DNA of 64,000 bases from Acholoe squamosa (taxonomy: Eukaryota; Annelida; Polychaeta; Phyllodocida; Polynoidae). Positions within the stretch are counted from its first letter, which is position 1, and each line of letters starts with the position of its first letter. Position numbers and translations under genes: made by a program. This document shows, piece by piece, positions 1 through 10,979 of the stretch. The notes below the pieces were generated by a model. That model was not told the DNA's origin. It worked only from the letters and a program-made list of their open reading frames with translations, and searched no databases. The stretch is from positions 1,178,001-1,242,000 of the forward strand of contig OX439050.1 of NCBI GenBank assembly GCA_949317995.1, read 5' to 3'.

Positions 1-2
1 AA

Positions 3-2834
3 GCAGCAGGTAACGCTGTTGTGGATTACTGTCCAGGGGTCCCTATTACGTCTCAAACCATTGAGGCAGAAGAGGCCCGTATTGGTGTGTCTCCACTAGA
101 CAGACTCGGGGTAATACAAGACCTCGTAGTACGTCTATTGGAGAGACAGTATGCACTGGCGCATCCGGAGTTAGTACCCGGACCCGCACCCGTGCAAGTA
201 ACAGCCAAGATGGCCGATCGGATGGACCGTCTCATGTCTCCTGCTGAAGCTCCCACCTTGGGAGGCGCAGCAGTAGTACCTGAGAAGGCCCTACCTGATG
301 CAGATGTTTCCCTTAAAACTGCTCAGTCTACCCCTACGAAGACTGAGCAAGTAAAGGAGAAAGCAGCTGGTGGAAAGGGTAAAACAACCCCCACCAAAGG
401 TAAGGGTAAAGGGAAGCGGTCAGGAACCGAACCCTCTACCAGCACGAGTGTGGACGACAGTACCCGAACCCGTCGGGTGTCTCCACGCTCGGCCAATAAG
501 AAGGGCGCTAAGGCTTCGGATGTCTCCGGCAATGAGACGGACGCATCCGAGCCTGGCACTTCTACTAACGGCAGATCCCGCAGGAGGAATAAGAAGAAGG
601 TTGACCAACGCAAACCTGAACCTATCGAGGTAGACGTTCAAGCTGATAATACAGAAGCTGAACCGGCTGTCCCAACCGTAAAAGTTGAGCTCGGTGTGCC
701 AATCGTCAAGCTACACGACGTAATGGCCGATTTGAGTGGAGACGCTCAAGATGCTGCAGCCCAGGTCCTCGCGGGTCAACAACCCGTTGTGCAACCTGTG
801 GATGTACCATCCGACCCGGAGGGAGAGGAGCCGGTTGACCCAGTTGTGGATGTCACTCCGACTGACGAGCAAGAGGCTGCTATCTGGGCTAACGCCAATA
901 GCAACTTTGCCGACTTCATTCCTCTACACAGGGGACACCTGAAGGGGAGTAAATCCGTATGGAGACTGCCCCCTCGGATCACCTGTGAGAGGCAGGAAGA
1001 TATGGAGGAGTGGCTTCGCAAGAAGCTCTCTGATAGAAAGCCGGCCAATATGTACTGGATCTATTGGGAATTCGTTAAGAATTCGCCCAATGGTCTGTAC
1101 AATTATGACCAGAAGGGCAAGCTCAAGTTTGCTCTAGATGAGTACTACGGGGAGGGTCGTAAGGATTGTCCCTTCCAACGTTGTACTCAAAGTGAGGGTG
1201 AGGTTGAATTCTTCATCGAGAAAGACGCGTTCCTTCGTCATCTCGTGGAGGTTCATATGCACCAGAGGCCGGAATATGTCTGCGACCGAGAGGTTGGCAA
1301 GAAATGTGCTAAATGCACAGGATGTGTCACCCCCCGACGCGGAGACATGGTCCGGCACTATGTGACTTCGCATGGAGAGGGCCTGGAGGCAGCCATAGAT
1401 CGGGTGATGAAAATTCACTCCGAACTCTATGGCAACCTTAGGGGCCTCAATGCAGAGAAGTTGGCTTCCCTCACACCGAGTACGAAGCAGTTTGCGCCTA
1501 CGGTTCCTGGTACTAACCAGAAACTAAAGGCTCGGTTTGCCCAGACTCCCGGGTCCGGCAAACTAGAGTACGCTCAGGAGGAGTACGATCTGTTAAACGA
1601 ATGGAGAAGCAACAAGGCCCGCCGTCGTGGTGGGGCTTATGTAACTCCATCCGGAGAACAGGTCCGAAGCCGCAGGGATTACCGCCAGGGACCCTCTGTA
1701 GCAGATAGGAAGAGACAGGCGTCTGAATCTCCAAGCCGAGCCAGGTCACCACTGGAGGCGCTGGAGAGACAGACAAATGGGGGAAGGAAGAAGCCACATC
1801 TTCCATCTCCTACTGGAACTCCTTCCCATTATGGGCGAGCACCAACTCCACGAGGTGCACAGAACCCGACATTCTTTGGTGTCAGTGGACCGAGTGGCCA
1901 GTCCGCCCGGAAACACGCGCCTTTGAATGTCAAAGACCCGAAGCAGTACCCTGCTATGGGCCCACCCGGACCAGAGATGCAAATCTTTGATCAGTACGGG
2001 AGGGTCAAGCAGGAACTGCCGACAGTAGGAGGTCAAGCTCCCCGACCTACAATGAGTGCTGTGGTGAGACAACGTCCACCCGCACCATTGTTGACGGCCA
2101 AAGACCTTAGAAGGGAATTGTCACGGTTGCCCCTGGTTCAGGGATTACCAACTCAAGGCCCTTCTTCGACCACTGCTAGTGCGGTTACTACTGCGGTTGC
2201 TTCTTCGCACACGCAGGTAGCTGTCACTGCGAGCGGGTCTGGAGCACAGCCGAAGCCTCAGGGTCAGGTACCCCCACCTGGTGCTGTGGTTCATCGGCCT
2301 AAGCTGATCCAGACAGTGGAGACCTTCTTCAAGAAGGAGGACAAATTGTCTTGCAATATCCAGAGCAAACAATTTGAGACGCTACAGCACCATCTGGAAA
2401 ACCTCCACCTGGACATGTATCGTCGGACCGTGTCGAGCACTCTCCAGTGTATTGACGCGATCCAGAAGTCAGAGATCAACCGAATCTCGACTCAGATCAA
2501 AGCGGATGTTGCCAAAGATAAGCAGGAAGCTGCTAATCTGCGGCAGGAGGCCCTATCCGAGAAGGAAACAGCTTCTCAGATGCTCGACCTAGAACGAGCA
2601 ACGAACATGAAGAACCAGCAAAAGTTCTTCAAGGTCTTCGGAGTTATCATGGATAACTGGGACGGTACACCTGAGCATGCTTTGAAGCTGTTCGAAGCAC
2701 GCCAAAAGGTGAAACTTACACCTGCTGTCCCCGCATTGGCACCTACGGATGGAACTGGTATGAACCCCCCTGTTCAGCCACTGGCTCAACAACCGGGTCC
2801 AAACCAGCCACCCGAGGAGAACATGGAACAGTAA
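3..2834 (+). CDS. Zinc-finger accessory protein (ORF3) of element Z1, 5' end open
   Basis: The reading frame is open from the window edge to TAA at 2832-2834, about 943 codons. The first in-frame ATG is near position 210, so the true start may lie outside. Seen in order: an acidic and Lys/Pro/Ser-rich N-terminal third with nuclear-localisation-like KKK/RR runs; a tryptophan-rich conserved block (about residues 310-370); a Cys/His block with CPFQRC near residue 383, HLVEVHMH near 407, then CAKCTGC and HYVTSH, which looks like two zinc fingers; a basic linker with the motif MGPPGPE; and a C-terminal helical, coiled-coil-like segment. The minus-strand ORF at 19751-22697 has the same order and the same Cys/His block. 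The family is not one I recognise. It is not Gag, because Z2 has its own capsid and CCHC knuckle elsewhere. A nucleic-acid-binding role is inferred only. Confidence 0.8.
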   Translation, partial: AAGNAVVDYCPGVPITSQTIEAEEARIGVSPLDRLGVIQDLVVRLLERQYALAHPELVPGPAPVQVTAKMADRMDRLMSPAEAPTLGGAAVVPEKALPDADVSLKTAQSTPTKTEQVKEKAAGGKGKTTPTKGKGKGKRSGTEPSTSTSVDDSTRTRRVSPRSANKKGAKASDVSGNETDASEPGTSTNGRSRRRNKKKVDQRKPEPIEVDVQADNTEAEPAVPTVKVELGVPIVKLHDVMADLSGDAQDAAAQVLAGQQPVVQPVDVPSDPEGEEPVDPVVDVTPTDEQEAAIWANANSNFADFIPLHRGHLKGSKSVWRLPPRITCERQEDMEEWLRKKLSDRKPANMYWIYWEFVKNSPNGLYNYDQKGKLKFALDEYYGEGRKDCPFQRCTQSEGEVEFFIEKDAFLRHLVEVHMHQRPEYVCDREVGKKCAKCTGCVTPRRGDMVRHYVTSHGEGLEAAIDRVMKIHSELYGNLRGLNAEKLASLTPSTKQFAPTVPGTNQKLKARFAQTPGSGKLEYAQEEYDLLNEWRSNKARRRGGAYVTPSGEQVRSRRDYRQGPSVADRKRQASESPSRARSPLEALERQTNGGRKKPHLPSPTGTPSHYGRAPTPRGAQNPTFFGVSGPSGQSARKHAPLNVKDPKQYPAMGPPGPEMQIFDQYGRVKQELPTVGGQAPRPTMSAVVRQRPPAPLLTAKDLRRELSRLPLVQGLPTQGPSSTTASAVTTAVASSHTQVAVTASGSGAQPKPQGQVPPPGAVVHRPKLIQTVETFFKKEDKLSCNIQSKQFETLQHHLENLHLDMYRRTVSSTLQCIDAIQKSEINRISTQIKADVAKDKQEAANLRQEALSEKETASQMLDLERATNMKNQQKFFKVFGVIMDNWDGTPEHALKLFEARQKVKLTPAVPALAPTDGTGMNPPVQPLAQQPGPNQPPEENMEQ

Positions 2835-4122
2835 AAAACTGTTGCATGAAGATCGGACATAATTGTGTGTCCCGGGGTTCTATTACCCATGCATTGTTGG
2901 ATAAGAAACCATTTTTTTATCCAACCCGTATTGATTCGGGTACCAAACTGTACCCTAATCCGGAAACTGAAAACAGAAGGAGAAAACAAACAAGCCACTC
3001 TGGAGGAGGAGTACGAATGCTGTAAACACCATAATGACTGTGCCTATTATAAAATCACGGACAATTTACACTAATATGGACTTTTGAACTACAAACCGGA
3101 TTTACTACTACACCACTACTATTTGTGAGCTAGCACTACAGGCATCAGGGTTTAGCTACGCCCATAGAGTCCATCAACAGTCTACAACTGGATCTACTAT
3201 AACCTCCAGTTAGCTAGCACTACAGGCATCAGGGTTTAGCTACACCCACCAACAAGTTTTACTATAGCACTTCAGGCATCAGGGTTCAGCTCGCCCATAC
3301 CAAGCCATCAGCAGCATCCGACTCCTGTTACATCCTCCAATCATGAAAACAAGTAACTTTGTTGATATTATTATATTGTATGTAAAATTGTATTTATAAC
3401 TATATAATATCTTTTATAAAGATATATTATTATATAAGGGTACCTATAAATATACTGGATCTGCGAATCCTAAAAGTTATTTAAGGTAATCCTAGACCTA
3501 TAACTGTCTATATAGGTCATTCCTGGTCTCAATATATTAAGAGACTATAATTCTTCTGTAACTTGTAAATATAAAACACTAAGGTATAAACTGAGCTGCG
3601 TCTCAAAAGTATAAATATTTTTCTATAAAATAAGAGAAGGTCCAACGGATTTCTCTAAACTTAGTATTGTATTACTCAGGTTAATACCTAATTGTGTTCA
3701 TATAGTATCAGATTAATTGTCCATATCTGATCATTAATATTTAATTCACTCTGTAAAGTAGACAGAGCTGTTAATTTAAAAAGTCGAAATTTTTTTTCCG
3801 GGTTCAATAACCATAATACGATCATTGTTAACAACCACCGGTCCTTTTCAGGACCCTACTGTTGTCAAAACGTTACTATAAATCTGTGATAATTGTATAT
3901 TTATCATTTATGGTTGTTATAAGCTAGTGATGGAAATAACATGAACGACACTCGATGCTATTATTGTATAATTTTTCAGAAATAGGATAGTCTTATACTA
4001 TAGCCTATTTCACATCGAGCAAGTGTAATTAATACCCCTTTTTAGTATTGTAAACAATCACTTACTAGGTTATTAATACACTGCGGTTTAATTACCCCCA
4101 AGTTATTGTCTAAGGGGGGCAG
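2835..4122 (+). other. 3' untranslated region of Z1 with purine tract
   Basis: No convincing ORF. The segment is AT-rich from about 3350 to 4100. It contains a short dispersed repeat (separate entry) and ends in AAGGGGGG (4112-4119), the expected polypurine tract directly before the LTR. Confidence 0.6.
3131..3291 (+). repeat. Three spaced copies of a 27-bp motif
   Basis: The motif TAGCACTACAGGCATCAGGG plus TTTAGCT occurs at 3131-3157, 3215-3241 and 3265-3291, the last with two substitutions. Spacings are 84 and 50 bp, so this is not a simple tandem array. It lies in the 3' untranslated region of Z1; function unknown. Confidence 0.7.
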
Positions 4123-4540
4123 TGTAGGGGTATGGTATTTTACACTTTAACGTTCATGCACCCGTGAGACTCAGACCTAGGTCCTTCGGGTGTGGTGGGG
4201 GAATCCGGATGGCAGGTGGCAGCACCTGCCTCTGGGTTCGTATCCACTACACCAGGGGGCCTACCACTCGTCCGCCACACGTCACGTGGCCGGTCTGAGT
4301 TTCGCGGGCTTTTCCCCTATATAAGGCTGGTCCTAGCCCTAGGTTCCTCAGTAGTGGTTTACCCACTGCTCAACCAGGTTGTTACCCGAAAGGGTAACCG
4401 AATGCACTAGCAGCATGTAGTCCTCTGAGGCTGTGATCGTATGTAACGCAAGCTCTGAAATAAAAGCTCGGTTGCCTACCCGGAAACTTTTCTCTCTCTT
4501 CGTTATGATTTAATCTAACTTAACGAGACGAACCACTACA
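4123..4540 (+). repeat. 3' LTR of Z1
   Basis: This 418-bp segment begins TGTAGGGG directly after a purine tract and ends in ACTACA, giving TG...CA ends. It contains TATATAAG at 4318-4325 and AATAAA at 4459-4464, in the order U3 promoter then polyadenylation signal. An E-box-like CACGTG lies near 4283. Its length closely matches the 419-bp 5' LTR of Z2. The right boundary could be 2 bp further. Confidence 0.8.
4212..4229 (+). promoter_or_regulatory. U3 palindrome with GCAG centre (Z1 LTR)
   Basis: GCAGGTG-GCAG-CACCTGC is a perfect 7-bp inverted repeat around GCAG, about 90 bp upstream of the TATA box. The Z2 5' LTR has the same GCAG centre at 30397-30416 with a different but still perfectly paired stem. 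Lying upstream of the TATA box, it would act as DNA (dimeric protein site or cruciform) and not in the transcript. Confidence 0.6.
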
Positions 4541-7500
4541 CACTTAACAATCTAAAGAAAGCCATTCTCATAGGAAAACTTAGCAGCCAACACTCCCTCA
4601 ATAGCATAATCTCTGACAAAGACATGCTCCCCATCAATTGTGGAGATGATCCCTTGGATCAACTACCCAAAGGGGACGACCCTCTAAAATACACAATATG
4701 CGACAAACTCACTGAGGACCAAAAACAAGTTAAAAACATTGTTGAATCAAACAGAAAGGCTTTTGTATCAAATGAGAGTGCTATAGGATTAAATGTTGAA
4801 AATGAAGTTAGATTAGAATTAATCCCTGATTTCAAACCCTGCAACAGACCATTCTATAGAATGTCACCCAAAAAAGAGATTTTCCAAAGAGAGCTATTAG
4901 AAAAACACTTACTGCAAAATGTCATTGAAGAATGCACAAAACCCTGTGAGTGGAACTCCCCAGCTTTCTTTGTTCCCAAATCCCAGGGAGACAGGTCTGT
5001 AGCCTCAGGGTGGAGGATAGTCGTGGACTATAGATGGGTCAACCAGAACCTAAAATCTTTTTCCTACTCCTTCCCTAGAGCAGAGGACCTCATTGAGCAC
5101 GTTTGCAGAACTGGTGCTAAATATTTTTTCCAAATTGGATGTATATAGTGCCTACCATCAAATTCCCCTAGCAAAGGAATCCAGACCTCTAACAACCTTC
5201 TCTGCAAACGGTACAAGGTACATGGCCGAAGTACTCCCCATGGGATTGAAAACTTTCATAAACGTAATGGAACAGTTACTCATGAAGTGCAAATACAGAA
5301 ATGCAGTAGTCTATGTGAACAATGTGACCATATACAGCCCTACATGAGAAAGGCACCTCCAAGACTTAGATGAAGTGCTAAAACTTTTCATCAAAGGAAA
5401 CATCAAATTAAAATCTGAAAAATGTGAATTCTTAGCTTTTACCTTAGATCAACACGGCATATCACCTTCCCCGGACAAAATCTGGCTAGTTAAAACTTTC
5501 CCAGCACCTAAAAACATGCACGACCTTAGGTGTTTCAATAGTATGGCCCAATTCTATAAGAGATTCATTAGAGGCTTTGCCCATATAATGAAGCCCTTAT
5601 ATGAAGCCACAAAGGGTACCTTCAAATGGACCACTCAATGCCAAACGGCTTTTAAAAAAGTCAAGGCATCAATTTGCACTGAGGCAGTCCTGAAATTCCC
5701 AAACTATAACAAACCTTTAATCATCTTCACAGACTCCAGCAATTTCAGCGATTACACAGGTAGATGAACATGGTTTTTATAGACCCATTTAATTCTCTGG
5801 AAGAGGCCTAACACCTCAGGAAACCAGATATGGAATAACTGACAAGGAATTACTAGGAATAATCTTCGCTGTCAAAAAGTTCCATCATTATGTAGATGGA
5901 ACTCACTTCAAAGTATACTCAGATCACACAGCCCTAGTCTCCCTCTTCAACAATTTTAGATTTCAAGTGTCTCTACTGTAAAGTTTGCCTCCTTGATACA
6001 GCCCTCTGTATAAACCTTCTTCTCAACTATGATATGGCAGAACCAACACAAAGCCAATTTCTGTAGATACTAGAGCTGGCCCTCAGCTAGGTAACCACAG
6101 GATATCCAGTTCTGCCCAGTCTCTCTAGAGCTGTCTCCTGCAGCTCCAGAGAGCCGTCTCCTGGTCAGGTCACCATAGCTGAAGCTCAAATGAAGAATTG
6201 CATCTGAATAATCATCATTCCAGCTCTGGCCTGTCAGCCTTCATTTATATCACTCTCTACCCACAAAGGGGAACTCCCTCCAGCTCTACTCACGTCTCCA
6301 TCACAGGTGGCAAGCAGGACATGTTGACAAGGCGTCGTCTTCCCACAAGGTGAAGGAACCCTAAAACTTCCAACAGTAGGGAATGATCATTTTATAGCTA
6401 AAGTGACACATTCAAAGGAAGAACCGTTCAGCAAGATATATTGATACATTACTACAATATATTTCAACCACCTCAACTCCTCTCATATAGCAAACAACTG
6501 TTATATATGATTACCCTTGATATTTAGACTAATACAGTTATGTATATTATTGAAGCTCCCCCCTTGGGACATACAATAGTCAGCCCTGTTCATCGGATAT
6601 ACACAGTTTCCATCTCAATCTCGTCTCTCTCTCACAATTGCTCGGTAAACCAATAGTGCATGGTGGGTGGTCCCTTATGCTTACCAGCTGCTCTTCTATC
6701 ACCTACAGTCTGAACTGGGTGGTAGAGTCCTCCCCAACAGGATATACATTATACATCACTTGGAGCGCACATTATCATATCCAATTACAATATAAAGTAT
6801 ATAATAGAACACACTCTTTACAATGTCATCTTACAGTCTCTGCACAATAGTATAAATACCAGTCTATAAGATGAAAGCACACAACTCAAGAATCCCATAC
6901 AAACACATAAGTTCAGTACACCATCCCTCCTTACTAGTACTACATAGCTCCTCCCAGTGACAGGAAGGATTACTTCCAGTGACAGGGTTCACCACAACAT
7001 CTTAATGCACAAATGGCCATCCTCCTCATAAACTACCCCCCTCTCCCTATCTAATTAACTTTACAACTCCACAGGTGGGCCTCGCATTGAAATCCTTCCA
7101 ACCCACACACCTCATCTTGGTTTGGCCATGCACGACTGGATCTTGATGTATACTCCATGACCTGTACCTTCTCTAGTATACACTAAATGATACATGTACA
7201 TACAGAAGTAATTTTGATATATAATTGATATAGCTTATTCATGATATCTATAATCACTGATACAGCTAAAAACAGGAGGGAAGGCACTCCTGATTTTACA
7301 CAATGGAAGATTGGCAAGATGGGTAGACACTGTGATGTCCTATGACTTTGATGTGAAATACCTACAAGGCAGAGCTAATCTTTTGGCAGATTATCTGTCC
7401 AGAAGAAAGTATCCCCCTAGTTCTGATGATCCCATACCAATTAGATCACAAGGAAGAATCATTCTCTCACCAAAGAAATTAAAATTCTCAGATATATCCA

Positions 7501-7788
7501 TGACCAAGGGTCTTAGATCAAATGAGCCAGTTTCCAATAAGGAGGCAAAATTTGGGGAAGCACAAATAAACCACCCATTGCGTCATAGCCAGAAAAGGCA
7601 CCCTAGAAAGGCAGCAAGTTGTGAATCCTGACCTGTGTGTACTCACTCGAGCACAATCCCAGTCCCAGGATGACACACCTCCAACCGCCAGCCAATCAGC
7701 GCCCGGTAAACAGACCCGCCCACTCAAGCCTAAGTGCAGCCCACTAAATCTAGGTCACCTAGGGTCATTTCTGCCTGGTGTTGGATCC
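4541..7788 (+). pseudogene. P1: decayed Ty3/gypsy pol (RT-RNase H) remnant
   Basis: RT-like sequence runs through 4624-5148, 5093-5347 and 5375-5767 in shifted frames. It shows an RT fingers region, a KLDVYSAYHQI block, the palm motif, then a connection region and an RNase H start (TDSSNFS). The catalytic palm motif, normally Y-x-D-D, reads YVNN at 5312-5323, so the enzyme would be dead. RNase H continues to about 5953 (SDHTALVSLFN), is interrupted by a 1.3-kb insert, and resumes at 7272 (RLARWVDTVMSYDFDVKYLQG), followed by a hydrophilic tail with TRAQSQSQ to about 7785. No LTRs, integrase or gag on this strand. It flanks Z1 and is probably an old insertion target. Confidence 0.8.
5954..7271. 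mobile_element. I1: unclassified 1.3-kb insertion inside the P1 RNase H domain
   Basis: RNase H coding sequence stops at 5953 and resumes at 7272. The intervening DNA has no homologous reading frame. Its ends are TTTTAG and CTAAAA, a six-base inverted match, which hints at a non-autonomous transposon, but the match is short and no clear target duplication is visible. There is no convincing ORF inside. Confidence 0.5.
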
Positions 7789-8346
7789 CTAGACTTCTTC
7801 TTCTGGTGCTGGGTCGGGGATCGGGAAGTCTGCTGGGACTAGGAGCTTCTGGAAGGACACCTGGCGGGTGTTAGAGGCAACAGGGATGAAATTATTTCTT
7901 GTGTCACTAGACTTGGATCTGCTTTTGTTATCTTCCTGAGATCTGCTCCTGCCTGGTGACTGGTATCTGTTTTTGGAATTTGACCTGTTGTTTGAGCTGG
8001 ATCTAGAGTTGTTGTAACCTTGCTGAGTTTGTTTGTATCCTGACTTAGATTTATCGTCATATTGTTTATTGTTGCCGTTTCCAGAGGATCTGTTGTTATA
8101 ATTGTTGTTGTTGTACTGGTCCTTCCTGGATCTGTTATTGTTGTTGTTGTTGTTGTTACCGCTGTAACTGTTGTTCTTTTGCCCATTGTAGTTATTATAG
8201 TTCATGGCACACAAGTCTGAAGGTTAGCTTGAGACAAGGGCTGCTTTGGCTGCTTCTATGACCAATTCCTGTCTTGAGACCATTTATTAGATAGTCAACT
8301 TGTACAGGCTCATCCAGGTTGCTGTTGGATAGCAATAAGGTCATAT
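7789..8346 (-). pseudogene. G1: gag C-terminal remnant with Asn-rich tail
   Basis: On the minus strand a short capsid-like stretch (LDEPVQVDYLINGLKTGIG, about 8250-8320) leads into an Asn/Ser/Arg/Gln-rich tail (8214-7789). It resembles the Gag tails of R1 and R2 in composition and in lacking a CCHC knuckle. Frame shifts and stops break it. It abuts the outer end of the R1 LTR at 8346/8347 and the plus-strand P1 remnant near 7788, so it is an old fragment that R1 landed in. Confidence 0.6.
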
Positions 8347-9566
8347 TGTCATAGTAGTTATTGTGCATGATCAAGTTGTCATATGAGAAATATCATATGA
8401 CTAGTGGTATATAGTGTAAATCCAACAGTCTCTTATAAATAGTGTTATTTCCAGTTATCCCTGGTTTATGCAGCTTTAGGCAACATGTCAGAAATATCAA
8501 TCACACATATGTTAATATGCAGGTAATTTCCACATACAGTAAATATATAATTGTTCATAAAGTATAATGCTCTGTTCCACTCCACCTGTGAGGTAATAAT
8601 AATAATACAATGTCCAGTATAGTTCTAGGTGGGTTCCCACACCTAGCTCCTGACCTGCTGCTTAGAGGAATAATATAATAATGTATAACTTTACCCTCTG
8701 GTAGATGTCTTGTAGGAGATATCCTCTGGCCACTAGTGATTCAGCCCTATGCCTGTCTGGCATAGTCTAACCATAGTGTAGAGCTTTAGCAGGTAGCAGG
8801 AGTGATGACTGGAGATGTTCCCCTTAGGGTGGTTCTGGTGATTCTGATTTCTAGGAGGAGCAGCCAGTGTTATTTGTACCATTTCTTGGCTTTGCTCCTC
8901 AGACTGACTGGAGCCAGTGGCATCTGCCTAACTCTGCAATTGTTTGAGGGGAGTCTTTCTTGTGTCACTGGTTGCACAAAGGACCCCCATGGACGCCTCC
9001 ATGTCCCCCACTGTCTTGGTCGGTTTTGCAACTTCAGACCCTCATATCTCGGTCATTTACGCCGCTATAACCGCCATTTTGCGCATGCGCGGACTTGAAT
9101 ATGTGAAGTTGTCAACGCCCACTTTCTGGGCGCTTAACTCGCGTTGGTTTGTCTGTAGCGCATTCGGAGGTTGAATAAGTCTACATGGCATAACTTCCTT
9201 AATAATAGGATATTTGACCTAGGTTGCTTAGGAGCGACGCTAGAGCGACCGGAAGGTTATGGCGTCATGACTTATGTAATCTATTGTTCAGTGTTTGGGT
9301 GCTCAGACACCCATGACAGCGTCAGCGGTGCCCAGGCACCCCTAACGGCCGTTTGCATTCACTTACAAGTTATTATATTGTGCACTGGGTGATGTAACTT
9401 GTGTATATTTGATATAGCTGGTGTGCAGTGAAGCATGAACGCTCTTATATAAAGTTTGAGCGCTCTTATAGCTCTTATAACCAACCTATGTATTAATTTC
9501 TTATACATTCTTTGATTAATACAATAATATGTCACAATTTATGGAATAATAAAATGGTATATGATA
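8347..9566 (-). repeat. 3' LTR of R1
   Basis: About 1220 bp, related throughout to the 1351-bp R2 LTRs (32641-33991, 55049-56399) with substitutions and deletions. On the minus strand it starts TATCATATACC and ends ACTACTATGACA. It retains the AATAAA-type 3' end region, the TCATATGA palindrome near the end and the TAAGAGC repeats near the start. Plus-strand ORFs inside (for example 8802-9174) are LTR shadows and not genes. Confidence 0.85.
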
Positions 9567-10979
9567 GAATACTCCGTCTCCCCCGAAAAAATGCGAAACT
9601 CCGTCATTTCGCAGAGGGAATGTACAATATATATTTTTACCTTATTTGAAGTTATATACTGTTTGTAAGAGGATTTGAAGTAATAGGGAGTGCTTCAAAT
9701 ACAATTTTTTGTGGTAGAGCTTTGTCAGTATATATAAACATTTTTCCTCTGGGTAAAAGTACATTTCTGTAATTCTAAATTTTACCATACATGGGTGTAT
9801 TTGCTTATGCATTTTCAATTTTGGGTACAAATTTCCAATTTTATGTACTACATGCAATTTGGCAAATGTCATATAATTTTGGCGTGCAATTTTGGCATTA
9901 AATGTCCAATTTAGTGTGCAAATTGAGCATAAATGACAATTTTAGTGTGCAAATATACAATTTCGCATGTAATTGCATTGAAATGACAATTTTTAGTATG
10001 GAAATATACAATTTCGCGTGTAATTTCGTTCAAGTGACGATTTTAGTTTGCAAATATATAATTTCGCGTGTAATTGGTCACAAATGATAATATCAATTTG
10101 CAAAACATCCAATTTAGTGTGCGAATCGGGTACAAACGTACAATGAAGTGTGCAAACATACAATTTAGTGTGCAAATTGGGTACAAACGTACAATCTAGT
10201 GTGCAAACATATAATTTAGTTTGCAAATTGGGTACAAACGTACAATCTAGTGTGCAAACATACAATTTAGTTTGCAAATTGGGTACAAACGTACAATCTA
10301 GTGTGCAAACATACAATTTAGTGTGCAGTTGAGTACAAATGTATAATTTCGGTACACAAAATACAATTTTTGGGATTTTTCCGAGGGCCGGAAAAACAAA
10401 GTACTTCAATAGGCTTGTTTGTCTCTGAGTTACTCTGTAATTTGCTATATGGGTGTATTAATTGGCAATTTCGGCAGTGGGCCGCTGCTTTTAATTGACT
10501 TTTCCCTAGCCTTTTTTTGAGTATGTGTCCCTGAAAGAGAATATTTGGTGAGTATCTTCAGTAAACATTTTCCTGTCAACAATTCTTTCTCATTTTTTTT
10601 TTTTCAATTCATTTATACAACAATTTCTTTGGTTACCTAAGGTGTGTTACTTTAAGTAAACCTTGGTATAGTATACAAGTGCTAATGGGTACAAGAACTG
10701 TCTTAGTTATCTACCTTGCATTCATGTATATTAATGTTAGATTTGTACAATTTACAATTTGCAATTTGCAATTTGCGCATGTATGCGCGCATTAATCATC
10801 GATTTTTGTGAGAATACCATAGATTCTCATATTATACATCAACAAGTGGCTGTGTATATATTTTTTTCTAAATCAATTTTTCAATACTTCATTGACAGTA
10901 GAGGTGTGTGTCATGTGTGAGATTTGTCATCTCAGAATTTCCTGGTGGTGGACCGGGGGCAGTCTAGGCTGTGGGTAGT
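9567..10979 (-). other. 3' region of R1 with purine tract and minisatellite
   Basis: Between env and the 3' LTR there is no gene. The purine tract is the complement of 9572-9584 (GGGGGAGACGGAG), next to the LTR. The rest is AT-rich with degenerate repeats of the type TTAGTGTGCAAAT. R2 has the same segment in two parts (45641-46000 and 53886-55048), which is what reveals the boundaries of T1 there. Confidence 0.7.
10098..10345 (-). repeat. 51-bp minisatellite in the R1 3' region
   Basis: About five tandem copies of a 51-bp unit built from TGTGCAAACATACAATTTAG and GGGTACAAACGTACAATCTAG. The unit length is a multiple of three, so it produces spurious repetitive reading frames on both strands. 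R2 has a related 52-bp array at about 54120-54292. Confidence 0.85.

Larger units (their letters stand above)
1..4540 (+). mobile_element. Z1: 3' part of a Ty3/gypsy-type LTR element with a zinc-finger third ORF
   Basis: A long ORF, an AT-rich 3' region, a purine tract and one LTR follow in that order. Gag, PR, RT and IN would lie left of the window, so only the 3' end is seen. Assignment to the gypsy group rests on Z2 (18126-30512), where a homologous ORF sits between integrase and the 3' LTR of a recognisable gypsy element. The Z1 and Z2 LTRs share a TGTAGGGG start, a similar length and a U3 palindrome but otherwise differ, so they are relatives and not copies. The ORF is unbroken, so Z1 is younger or under better constraint than Z2. 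The target duplication cannot be tested because the 5' end is missing. Confidence 0.75.

Noticed and set aside
9993-10409. 138-codon minus-strand ORF with repeated TKLYVCTLDC
   Set aside because: It is a translation of the 51-bp minisatellite, whose unit is a multiple of three.
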